Shown piece after piece: positions 1 through 5,330 of a stretch of DNA of 5,627 bases. The notes below the pieces were generated by a model that did not search any database, was not told the origin of the DNA, and worked only from the letters and a program-made list of their open reading frames with translations. How positions within the stretch are numbered: the first letter of the stretch is position 1; every line of letters starts with the position of its first letter. A program made the position numbers and the translations under genes. Origin of the DNA: Candidatus Sordicultor aquaticus (GTDB lineage Bacteria > Atribacterota > Atribacteria > Atribacterales > Caldatribacteriaceae); the NCBI GenBank assembly GCA_018056825.1, contig JAGPEW010000063.1:1-5627 (forward strand), given 5' to 3'.

Positions 1-73
1 CCTCAGTAGTCTTTGCTATTTTTTTATGTTTTTGTCTTTTCGGGGGTTATGAGGGGGTAAACCCCCTCATAGT
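1..73 (+). repeat. Composite hairpin repeat, unit 0 (5' truncated by the window edge)
   Basis: Bases 1-7 (CCTCAGT) match the right arm of hairpin I seen complete at 5238-5264. A T-rich tract follows, then hairpin II with arms 48-58 and 61-71 (TATGAGGGGGT/ACCCCCTCATA), a perfect inverted repeat. Bases 19-57 match 5276-5314 at 37 of 39 positions, and the right arm with its tail, 62-73, is identical to 5319-5330. Orientation is the same as in the downstream copies. It is non-coding; no function is known to me. Confidence 0.85.
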
Positions 74-83
74 TCTTTTTAAT

Positions 84-135
84 CCTACGCCGTAGGCTGT
101 CTGTTTTTCGGGGGTTAGAGTGAGGGAGGAATACA
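84..135 (+). repeat. Partial repeat: mini-hairpin module plus a degenerate start of the next unit
   Basis: Bases 84-96 (CCTACGCCGTAGG) form a short inverted repeat, CCTACG/CGTAGG. They match the module at 5125-5138 and, less well, those at 5546-5560 and 5613-5627. The following TTTTTCGGGGGTTA (104-117) matches the lead-in to hairpin II, but the second arm is missing and the sequence turns unique before the first gene. It looks like a decayed or truncated unit that has lost hairpin I. Confidence 0.6.
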
Positions 136-175
136 TAAGAGGTTTTAAAGTTTCTCAAAATCTTATATAATATAT

Positions 176-185
176 AAGGAGGTGA
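176..185 (+). promoter_or_regulatory. Ribosome binding site that decides the start of the first gene
   Basis: AAGGAGGTGA is a near-complete anti-SD complement. The in-frame GTG at 182-184 lies inside it and so cannot be the start. The next in-frame start is TTG at 194-196, 8 bases past the end of the match. A TATAAT at 166-171 lies just upstream, but it has no good -35 and is so close that the mRNA would begin near the SD, so I do not call a promoter from it. Confidence 0.7.
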
Positions 186-193
186 ATAGATTT

Positions 194-601
194 TTGCGAG
201 TGGCTTTTGTTCATAGCAATAAAGATAAACGTCTGGTTAGCCTGGTCCGTTATATGGTCAGTCTTTTTGAAAAGGAAGGCTGGACAGCCAAAATTATCGA
301 AGCAGAGAATACTACCTCTCCGGTTAGTTTGCGTCCTTTTGATTTAATATTTGTTGGTTCTCAAGTTTTAAGTTTATGGGGAGGTAAGATATCTCCGGAG
401 GTAGTAACCTTTTTGCAGGGAGCAAGTGGTATGGAAGGTAAAAAGGTAGTGGCTTATGTCCGCCCTAATTTGTTTGGAACTGATAAGGCTTTAAAAAGAT
501 TAATGTCTAATATGGAGTCTCAAGGAGCTTTTGTAATAGATTTTGAGGCTCTGAAGAGCGAAAAAGAAGCGAAAGAATTAGTTAAAAGACACCTAAAGTA
601 G
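194..601 (+). CDS. Small flavodoxin-fold-like protein of unknown function
   Basis: This is a 135-residue protein read from TTG 194; a GTG at 182 in the same frame lies inside the SD. The pattern suggests an alternating beta/alpha fold: strands at RVAFVHS (2-8), AKIIEAE (32-38), DLIFVGS (50-56), KKVVAYVRP (83-91) and AFVIDFEAL (112-120), with amphipathic helices between. That layout and length recall flavodoxin-like or Rossmann-like domains. The loop after strand 1 reads HSNKDKR, not the S/T-x-T-G-x-T phosphate loop of true flavodoxins, so FMN binding is doubtful. There is no signal peptide or membrane segment, so it is probably cytosolic. It is followed after 18 bases by the next small gene and is probably co-transcribed with it. 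The coding region is convincing; the function is not known. Confidence 0.75.
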   Translation: MRVAFVHSNKDKRLVSLVRYMVSLFEKEGWTAKIIEAENTTSPVSLRPFDLIFVGSQVLSLWGGKISPEVVTFLQGASGMEGKKVVAYVRPNLFGTDKALKRLMSNMESQGAFVIDFEALKSEKEAKELVKRHLK

Positions 602-619
602 TAAAAGGAGGTGAAAGCT

Positions 620-832
620 GTGGAAGAGAAGACAGAAAGAGAAAAAGCCCGAGAGATGCTTGAAGAGATAATTTTTAAACCTATGGAGAAAGTTTTGAGT
701 CCTTTCCTCAACGAGGAAGCTCGTGAGCATTTTTCTCAAGCAAGAGTGGAAGTGTTAAAAGCTATGCGTTCTTTCTTAGACGCAGAAATAGAGCGAGCAA
801 GTAAGACAGAAAAGAAAAGTTCGGAATCTTGA
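620..832 (+). CDS. Small charged, helical hypothetical protein
   Basis: The start chosen is GTG 620, giving 70 residues. An in-frame GTG at 611 lies inside the ribosome binding site AAAAGGAGGTGA (603-614). AGGAGG at 606-611 is 8 bases from GTG 620. The protein is rich in Glu, Lys, Arg and Ala, with no cysteine pair, signal peptide or membrane segment. Two long helices are likely: residues 2-19 and 32-60 (the part around AREHFSQARVEVLKAMRS), separated by a short KPMEKVLSPF stretch, so a helical hairpin or small coiled coil is plausible. The C-terminus (KTEKKSSES) is probably disordered. It sits 18 bases after the flavodoxin-like gene, which suggests the two products act together. I do not recognise a named family. 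Confidence 0.68.
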   Translation: MEEKTEREKAREMLEEIIFKPMEKVLSPFLNEEAREHFSQARVEVLKAMRSFLDAEIERASKTEKKSSES

Positions 833-854
833 GAACAAAAAGTTAATAGTTTAA

Positions 855-883
855 TTGACAGATAGAGAGAAAAAACTTATAAT
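855..883 (+). promoter_or_regulatory. Consensus sigma-70 promoter for the secE-nusG-ribosomal protein operon
   Basis: TTGACA at 855-860 and TATAAT at 878-883 are both perfect matches to the housekeeping consensus, with the ideal 17-base spacer (861-877). The start of transcription is expected near 890, giving a leader of about 50 bases before secE. It lies in the gap after the 620-832 gene, so the main operon need not depend on upstream transcription. Confidence 0.88.
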
Positions 884-940
884 TCCTCCGTGTCTTTGGC
901 TGGAGAAGATTTATTTTCCCTAAAAGGGTAAAAAGGATAG

Positions 941-1144
941 GTGAAAAGGTTGGGTAAATGGTTTCGCTCCCTGAAACAGTATTTTCGTGATGCCTGGAAT
1001 GAATTACGTAGAGTGACCTGGCCGAGTAGAAAAGAGCTGTGGAATAGTACTTTAACTGTCTTGGTGGTTATTGGGTTAGCAGGAGTGTTTTTAGGGGCAG
1101 TGGATTTATTACTCACTTTTTTAGTAAATCTTTATTTAAGGTGA
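941..1144 (+). CDS. secE: Preprotein translocase subunit SecE
   Basis: This is the essential small subunit of the SecYEG channel; it clamps SecY in the cytoplasmic membrane. The product is 67 residues, typical of the short single-span SecE of many bacteria. The amphipathic cytoplasmic helix carries the family signature ELRRVTWPSRKE (21-32). One membrane span follows (about 37-62). The start is uncertain. GTG 941 has AAAAGGA at 931-937 only 3 bases away. TTG 950 has AGGTGA at 939-944 with a 5-base gap, and would remove three residues without touching the conserved part. It is the first gene after the consensus promoter and is followed 7 bases later by nusG, the usual neighbour. Confidence 0.95.
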   Translation: MKRLGKWFRSLKQYFRDAWNELRRVTWPSRKELWNSTLTVLVVIGLAGVFLGAVDLLLTFLVNLYLR

Positions 1145-1151
1145 TGGATTA

Positions 1152-1691
1152 GTGAACGAAGGAGAAATGTCGAAACAGTGGTATGTGGTTCACACCTTAG
1201 CGGGTAGTGAACATAAGGTAAAGGCTAACCTGGAGAGAAGAATCAATTCTATGGGTATGCAGGATCAGATTTTTCGGGTAATAGTGCCGATGGAAGAAGC
1301 AATAGAGGTAAAGAGGGGAAAAAAGAGATTTACCAAGAAAAAAGTTTTTCCTGGGTATGTTATGGTGGAAATGGTAATGAATGACCGTTCTTGGTATGTG
1401 GTGCGTAATACTCCGGGAGTCACTGGTTTTGTGGGTTCAGGCATGAAACCCGAGCCTTTAAACGAGGAAGAGGTTAATGTCATTTTGCGTCAGACCGGGG
1501 TAGAAAAGGGAGTTCCTCGCTTAGATGTAGAAAAAGGAGCAATGGTGAAAGTAATCGCTGGTCCTTTTTTGAATTATACTGGAACTGTGGAAAGTGTGGA
1601 CCAGGAAAAAGGCAAAATGACTGTGCTTCTCTCCATTTTTGGTCGAGAAACACCAGTGGAACTGGATTTTTCTGATGTTGAGAAATTGTAA
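1152..1691 (+). CDS. nusG: Transcription termination/antitermination factor NusG
   Basis: NusG binds the RNA polymerase clamp and affects pausing, termination and coupling to the ribosome. The 179-residue product has the NGN domain at about 9-115, with QWYVVHTLAGSEHKVKANL near the start, VFPGYVMVEM (65-74) and RNTPGVTGFVG (85-95). The KOW domain runs from about 126, with VKVIAGPF and NYTGTV. Length is normal and there is no extra inserted domain. GTG 1152 is served by AAGGTGA (1138-1144), which overlaps the secE stop, at a 7-base spacing. ATG 1167 (MSKQWYVV) is the alternative, but its AAGGAG is only 2 bases away. It is translated as part of the secE-nusG-rplK-rplA run. Confidence 0.97.
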   Translation: MNEGEMSKQWYVVHTLAGSEHKVKANLERRINSMGMQDQIFRVIVPMEEAIEVKRGKKRFTKKKVFPGYVMVEMVMNDRSWYVVRNTPGVTGFVGSGMKPEPLNEEEVNVILRQTGVEKGVPRLDVEKGAMVKVIAGPFLNYTGTVESVDQEKGKMTVLLSIFGRETPVELDFSDVEKL

Positions 1692-1709
1692 AGAGGTGGC
1701 AGAGAAAAA

Positions 1710-2138
1710 ATGGCGAAAAAAGTAGTTGCGGTGGTAAAATTACAGATTCCAGGAGGAATGGCTACTCCTGCTCCTCCAGTTGGCCCGGCGTTAGGTCAAC
1801 ATGGAGTTAATATAATGGAGTTTTGTAAAGCTTTCAATGCTGCTACGGAGAAAGACCGAGGAGTATTAACCCCGGTTGAGATTACCATATATGGCGATCG
1901 TTCCTTCACTTTTGTATGCAAGACTCCTCCTGCTTCTTTCTTAATTAAGCAGGCAATAGGAGTAGAGAAAGGCTCGGGAGAGCCGAATCGGGTGAAAGTA
2001 GGTAAGATTCCTCGTTCTAAGATTCGAGAGATTGCGGAGAAAAAGATGCCCGACCTTAATGCTAATGATTTGGAAGGAGCAGTTAAAATTATAGAGGGAA
2101 CAGCCAGAAGTATGGGAGTGGAAGTTACAGAAGGTTGA
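1710..2138 (+). CDS. rplK: 50S ribosomal protein L11
   Basis: L11 binds 23S rRNA at the GTPase-associated centre, at the base of the L7/L12 stalk. The 142-residue length is standard. The N-terminal domain has the proline-rich segment PGGMATPAPPVGPALGQ (14-30), the region linked to thiostrepton action in the family. A short linker, KTPPAS (71-76), leads to the rRNA-binding C-terminal domain with KVGKIPRSKI, ending in ARSMGVEV (132-139). ATG 1710 is preceded by AGAGGTG (1692-1698), 11 bases away and directly after the nusG stop. I saw no obvious L1-type translational operator in the short nusG-rplK gap. Confidence 0.98.
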   Translation: MAKKVVAVVKLQIPGGMATPAPPVGPALGQHGVNIMEFCKAFNAATEKDRGVLTPVEITIYGDRSFTFVCKTPPASFLIKQAIGVEKGSGEPNRVKVGKIPRSKIREIAEKKMPDLNANDLEGAVKIIEGTARSMGVEVTEG

Positions 2139-2154
2139 TGGGGAGGAATGGAAA

Positions 2155-2871
2155 ATGGCAGATAGAGGCAAAAGATATCTAACCATTAAAAGCAAAGTGG
2201 AACCGGGAAAGCTTTATGACCCAGAAACGGCTATACATCTCGTGAAGGAGCTAGCCAACGCTCGTTTTGATGAAACAGTAGAGGTAGCTATAAGTTTGGG
2301 AATTGACCCCAAGCAATCTGACCAACAAGTGAGAGGCGCGGTTTCTCTTCCTCATGGAATAGGTAAGACCGTGCGAGTTTTAGTTTTTGCTCAGGGAGAA
2401 AAAGCTAAAGAGGCTCAAGAAGCAGGAGCTGACTATGTAGGAGGAGAAGAACTGGTAGATAAAATCCAGAGCGGTTGGTTAGAGTTTGATGCTGCAATAG
2501 CCACTCCAGATATGATGAGAGTAGTAGGAAAGTTAGGCAAAGTTTTGGGACCTCGAGGTCTGATGCCTAACGCTAAAACTGGGACGGTAACTTTCGATGT
2601 AGCACAGGCGGTAAAGGAGATAAAAGCTGGGCGAATAGAAGTTCGTAACGATCGTTATGGTAATGTTCATGCTCCTATAGGGAAAGCTTCTTTTCCTGTA
2701 GAGCATTTATTAGACAACTTTTATGCTCTTTTAGATGCAATAATCCGCTTGAAACCAGCTACTGCTCGAGGGCGTTACATTAAGAAGATAGTTGTTTCTT
2801 CTACTATGGGGCCGGGTATACCGATAGATACTAACTTAACTTTGAGCCGTTTGGAAAAGAAAGTAGCCTAA
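2155..2871 (+). CDS. rplA: 50S ribosomal protein L1
   Basis: L1 forms the mobile L1 stalk that contacts E-site tRNA, and in many bacteria it represses its own L11-L1 mRNA. The product is 238 residues, close to the usual length. The split domain I has ARFDETVEVAISLGID (36-51) at the front and SSTMGPGIPID (215-225) at the back. Domain II spans roughly 70-155 and includes the L1 signature GPRGLMPNAKTGTV (132-145). The rRNA-contact stretch GRIEVRNDRYGNVHAPIGK (159-177) is also intact. ATG 2155 has GGAGGA at 2142-2147 with a 7-base spacing. It lies 16 bases after rplK. The L10-type leader begins immediately downstream. Confidence 0.98.
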   Translation: MADRGKRYLTIKSKVEPGKLYDPETAIHLVKELANARFDETVEVAISLGIDPKQSDQQVRGAVSLPHGIGKTVRVLVFAQGEKAKEAQEAGADYVGGEELVDKIQSGWLEFDAAIATPDMMRVVGKLGKVLGPRGLMPNAKTGTVTFDVAQAVKEIKAGRIEVRNDRYGNVHAPIGKASFPVEHLLDNFYALLDAIIRLKPATARGRYIKKIVVSSTMGPGIPIDTNLTLSRLEKKVA

Positions 2872-2897
2872 AATTAAGTAGAGTTAAAAATTTAATA

Positions 2898-3043
2898 GGG
2901 GCCTAAGAACTGGGGGCCTGGAGCTTAAATATCCTGGGGAGGCAGAGTGGGAGACTTTTTCTGGGGGGACTTGGTAAAGTTCCCCAGAAGAGGAATCCTT
3001 AAGCAGTTACTATAAAGACTCTTCCGAGGAAGAGTCTTTTTTT
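2898..3043 (+). ncRNA. L10 leader: cis-regulatory RNA before rplJ-rplL
   Basis: The 194-base gap between rplA and rplJ is where the autoregulatory L10 leader is known in many bacteria; there the L10-(L12)4 complex binds the mRNA. The sequence shows a long-range closing helix GCTTAA (2923-2928) with TTAAGC (2999-3004). Inside it CTGGGGA (2934-2940) can pair with TCCCCAG (2981-2987). A rival hairpin pairs CTGGGG (2961-2966) and ACTT (2969-2972) with AAGT (2977-2980) and CCCCAG (2982-2987). It ends in an intrinsic terminator, and GAAGAG (2987-2992) could act as antiterminator by pairing with CTCTTC (3019-3024). Identity rests on position and fold; the folding is by eye, and the 5' limit is uncertain. 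Confidence 0.75.
3014..3043 (+). terminator. Intrinsic terminator (attenuator) of the rplJ-rplL leader
   Basis: AAAGACTCTTCC (3014-3025) is an exact inverted repeat of GGAAGAGTCTTT (3028-3039). In practice this is an 11-bp stem with a CGAG loop, followed by an unbroken T run at 3037-3043. It lies just before the rplJ ribosome binding site (3049-3056), so it should reduce expression of the stalk genes unless antitermination occurs. Confidence 0.88.
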
Positions 3044-3065
3044 ATGGGAAGGAGGTAGGTATTTC

Positions 3066-3596
3066 TTGCAGAAGGTACAGAAAGAAAAAATCTGGCAAGA
3101 AGTTAGTGAAAAGCTGCAAAAGAGCCAGGCAGTGTTTGTGATTAATTACCAGGGAATTAAAGTAGAGGATATGAACGAGTTGCGTCGGAGTTTAAGAAAT
3201 GCCCAGGGAGAAATAAAGGTAATTAAAAATACTTTGGCTCGTATTGCCCTCGATAAGGTGGGCATTCCTTACGATGATGAGCTCTTAAAAGGACAGAATG
3301 CCTTTGCTTTTTCTTACCTGGACGCAGTACAAGTAGCTAAATTGTTAGCCGATGCTGGTAAAAAGTTACCTCAGTTGCAGATCAAGGGAGGTTGGTTAAA
3401 TCGTAGTCTTTTAAAACCGGAAGAGGTTAAACGTTTGGCTGAACTTCCCTCTCGGGAGCAATTAATTGCTCAAGTAGTGGGAGGGATGAAAGCTCCTATT
3501 GTCGGTTTGGTGGGAGTTTTGCAAGGGTTATTGCGAAACTTGGTGGGAGTTTTACACGCTATTGAAGAGAAAAAGAACGCTCAGAAGGAGGATTAA
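3066..3596 (+). CDS. rplJ: 50S ribosomal protein L10
   Basis: L10 anchors the L7/L12 dimers to 23S rRNA to build the ribosomal stalk, and with L12 it usually represses its own mRNA through the leader. The 176-residue product has the N-terminal rRNA-binding domain with LRNAQGEIKVIKNTLARIAL (43-62) and the family region around ELPSREQLIAQVVGGMKAP (126-144). It ends in the long C-terminal helix (about 155-172, VGVLHAIEEKK) that carries L7/L12. The start is TTG 3066, with AAGGAGGT (3049-3056) 9 bases upstream. The ATG at 3044 is out of frame. The stop is 2 bases before the rplL start, as expected for stoichiometric stalk proteins. Confidence 0.97.
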   Translation: MQKVQKEKIWQEVSEKLQKSQAVFVINYQGIKVEDMNELRRSLRNAQGEIKVIKNTLARIALDKVGIPYDDELLKGQNAFAFSYLDAVQVAKLLADAGKKLPQLQIKGGWLNRSLLKPEEVKRLAELPSREQLIAQVVGGMKAPIVGLVGVLQGLLRNLVGVLHAIEEKKNAQKED

Positions 3597-3598
3597 TT

Positions 3599-3976
3599 AT
3601 GACTAAAGAAGAAATTATTGAATCCATTGAGAAAATGACCGTTTTGGAGCTAGCTGAGTTGGTGAAGGCTCTGGAAGAGAAATTCGGAGTTTCAGCAGCT
3701 ATGCCCGTAGCTCAAGTGGCAACAGGGGGAGCACAAGGAGCTGCTGCTCCTGAAGTAGAGGAGAAAACCGAATTTGATGTGATATTGAAAAGCGTGGGAG
3801 ACCAGAAACTTCAGGTTATCAAAGAAGTGCGGGCTATTACCGGCTTGGGATTGAAGGAAGCTAAAGATTTGGTAGATAATGCTCCTCGTCCAGTAAAAGA
3901 AGCAGTTAGTAAAAAAGAAGCCGAAGAAATTAAAGCTAAATTAGAAGCAGTAGGCGCAGAAATAGAAATTAAATAA
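3599..3976 (+). CDS. rplL: 50S ribosomal protein L7/L12
   Basis: This is the multicopy stalk protein that recruits and activates the translational GTPases. The 125 residues fall into the usual three parts. An N-terminal dimerisation helix pair (1-31, EEIIESIEKMTVLELAEL) is followed by an Ala/Gly-rich hinge (32-52). The globular C-terminal domain (53-125) carries the factor-binding face KLQVIKEVRAITGLGLKEAK (70-89) and NAPRPVKEAVSK. ATG 3599 has an excellent AAGGAGGA (3585-3592), 6 bases away, that overlaps the end of rplJ. A strong initiation site fits the need for more L12 than L10. It is the last gene of the operon before a strong terminator. Confidence 0.98.
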   Translation: MTKEEIIESIEKMTVLELAELVKALEEKFGVSAAMPVAQVATGGAQGAAAPEVEEKTEFDVILKSVGDQKLQVIKEVRAITGLGLKEAKDLVDNAPRPVKEAVSKKEAEEIKAKLEAVGAEIEIK

Positions 3977-4004
3977 AAAGAGGAGCCTTAAGGCTCCTCT
4001 TTTT
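3975..4004 (+). terminator. Strong intrinsic terminator after rplL
   Basis: AAAGAGGAGCC (3977-3987), loop TTAA, and GGCTCCTCTTT (3992-4002) form a perfect 11-bp stem. Two further A-T pairs are possible at the base (3975-3976 with 4003-4004), and the T run spans 4000-4004. It overlaps the rplL stop codon region and lies 11 bases before the next gene, so it should end most operon transcripts. Confidence 0.92.
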
Positions 4005-4015
4005 ATAGGGCTACT

Positions 4016-4918
4016 TTGAATAAAAAATATTTCTTAAATCCTTATTTTTTGCTAATTCTGGTTTCTCTCATCTGGGGATTTAATTTTAGTATAGTTAAAA
4101 TAGGGATTTTAGCTGTTGGTCCTTTGGCTTTTTCTTTCTTGCGTTTTATATTTAGTGCTTTGTTAATGTTTTTAGTTCTGTGTCTTACGGAAAAAAATCC
4201 CTGGGTGGAGGTAAAAGACCTTCCCTATTTTTTATTTTTGGGTTTTTTAGGATTTGGAATTTACCAGCCTCTGTGGAGCTATGGGCTTAAACTCAGTTTA
4301 GCTTCTCATTCGGCTCTCATTTTGTCTCTTTCTCCAATTGTGGTATCTTTGGTGGCTTTGGTGCAAAAAGAGGAGTTGGTGGGAGGAATAAACTTATTAG
4401 GAGTAATAATAGGTTTTGGAGGAGTGGCGTTTTTAGTAAGTCAAGGAGGGAATGGAGGTTATTCTCCACAGTCTGTTTTATACGGAGACTTATTGACTTT
4501 GGGGGCTGCCATCTGCTGGGGGCTTTATTCTTATTTTGGAAAAAATATGGTAAAGAAATATTCTCCTCTTAAAACTTCTACCTGGAGTATTCTCTGGGGA
4601 TTAGTATTTATGTTTCCAGTATGCATAGGAGAGACTTTACAGGTAAAAGGGGAAGATTTTAATTTCCCCCTTTTATTATCCCTTTCTTATGCCGTGGTTC
4701 TTTCTTCTTTAGTGGCTTATATCATCTGGATGCAATGTGTAAAAGAACTTGGAGCGGCGCGTACTATTTCCTCTCAGTATATTACTCAGGTAGTAGGCGT
4801 CATTGCTGCCTGGATGATATTTGGTGAGCCCTTAGGATGGCGGGTTTTTTTGGGGATGGCTTTCATCAGTTTGGGTTTGTGGTTAATTCATAAAAAGCCC
4901 TCTGGGGGAGAATTATAG
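4016..4918 (+). CDS. EamA-family (drug/metabolite transporter superfamily) membrane permease
   Basis: This is a 300-residue integral membrane protein with ten predicted spans, at about 10-28, 36-57, 70-90, 96-116, 122-142, 157-175, 187-207, 217-239, 250-270 and 273-292. That is the two-fold EamA repeat (5+5) of the DMT superfamily. Family-like features are SLIWGFNF in span 1, its counterpart GAAICWGLYSYFGK in span 6, and GEPLGWRVFLGMAFISLGLW at the end. Members export amino acids, metabolites or drugs; the substrate cannot be read from sequence. The start is TTG 4016, with only a weak GGG (4008-4010) as ribosome binding site. No clear promoter lies between it and the rplL terminator, so expression may come from readthrough or from inside rplL. 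Neither neighbouring genes nor motifs tie it to ribosome function. Confidence 0.9.
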   Translation: MNKKYFLNPYFLLILVSLIWGFNFSIVKIGILAVGPLAFSFLRFIFSALLMFLVLCLTEKNPWVEVKDLPYFLFLGFLGFGIYQPLWSYGLKLSLASHSALILSLSPIVVSLVALVQKEELVGGINLLGVIIGFGGVAFLVSQGGNGGYSPQSVLYGDLLTLGAAICWGLYSYFGKNMVKKYSPLKTSTWSILWGLVFMFPVCIGETLQVKGEDFNFPLLLSLSYAVVLSSLVAYIIWMQCVKELGAARTISSQYITQVVGVIAAWMIFGEPLGWRVFLGMAFISLGLWLIHKKPSGGEL

Positions 4919-4990
4919 TATCCCGCAAAACTGGTTAAAATATTAAAACTTTTAAAAAGTAAATTACACCGGAAGTCAAAAACTCAAGGT

Positions 4991-5124
4991 CGCTACGCAC
5001 AGAGAAAGACAAAGTCTTTCTCTGTGGTTCTTGTCTTTTGTGTTTGTTTCTGAGTTTTTCGGGGTTTATAAGGGGACTTTGCCCCCTTATAGTTTATAGT
5101 CTTTATCATCTATTGTGCCTTTAT
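4991..5124 (+). repeat. Composite hairpin repeat, unit 1
   Basis: After about 70 bases with no visible feature following the transporter, hairpin I has arms 4998-5010 and 5014-5026 (CACAGAGAAAGAC/GTCTTTCTCTGTG, 13 bp, AAA loop). A T-rich tract follows (5027-5059), then hairpin II, with arms TATAAGGGG (5067-5075) and CCCCTTATA (5083-5091) and the tail AGT. Hairpin I followed by T-rich DNA could also end transcription of the transporter, but no clean T run follows directly. The unit shares layout with the copies at 1-73 and 5238-5330, and its arm differences are compensated. Confidence 0.75.
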
Positions 5125-5237
5125 CTTACGTCGTAGACAGTGAGGGATACTATAATTCTCCAGTAGTCTTTTGCTTTTGTTTTAAGTTTCTTATCTTTTT
5201 CCTTTATCTTTTTGGGGGATTATAAAGGGGTGCTCCC
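5125..5237 (+). repeat. Composite hairpin repeat, unit 2 (degenerate and truncated)
   Basis: It begins with the mini-hairpin module TTACGTCGTAGACAGT (5126-5141), like 85-100. A weak hairpin I follows (around 5141-5147 with 5157-5162), then AGTAGTCTTTTGCT (5162-5175), matching 5-17 of unit 0 with one extra T. The T-rich tract contains a short tandem duplication of TTATCTTTTT (5191-5200 and 5204-5213). Hairpin II has only its left side (GGGGGATTATAAAGGGG, 5214-5230), and its right arm stops after CCC (5235-5237), directly against the next hairpin I. Confidence 0.65.
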
Positions 5238-5330
5238 ACTGAGGAAGGTTTTTTCTTCCTCAGTTGTTTTTTCTGTTTTTTTATGTTTTTATCTTTTTGG
5301 GGGTTATGAGGGGGCGTACCCCCTCATAGT
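5238..5330 (+). repeat. Composite hairpin repeat, unit 3 (best complete copy)
   Basis: Hairpin I is ACTGAGGAAG (5238-5247) with CTTCCTCAGT (5255-5264), 10 bp and a 7-base loop. A T-rich tract spans 5265-5298. Hairpin II is TATGAGGGGG (5305-5314) with CCCCCTCATA (5319-5328), 10 bp and a CGTA loop, followed by GT. It is almost identical to the copy at the window start. An open frame through 5212-5430 simply reads through this repeat and is not a gene. Confidence 0.85.

Noticed and set aside
42..57. G-quadruplex from the paired G5 tracts of hairpin II
   Set aside because: Each unit offers only two long G runs on one strand, and the matching C runs favour a hairpin; an intramolecular quadruplex needs four tracts.
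143..171. Promoter with TATAAT at 166-171 for the first gene
   Set aside because: The -35 region at 17 bases (TTTTAA) is poor and transcription would start almost at the ribosome binding site. In AT-rich DNA such a -10 match is weak evidence.
877..1116. Reverse-strand open frame over secE
   Set aside because: It is a shadow of secE; the forward frame has an unmistakable SecE signature and the reverse frame no recognisable domain. The same applies to the reverse frames at 520-711, 1265-1483 and 1941-2195.
4948..4960. Inverted repeat ACTTTT/AAAAGT as a terminator of the transporter gene
   Set aside because: The stem is almost all A-T with a one-base loop and no T run follows, so it is unlikely to terminate transcription.
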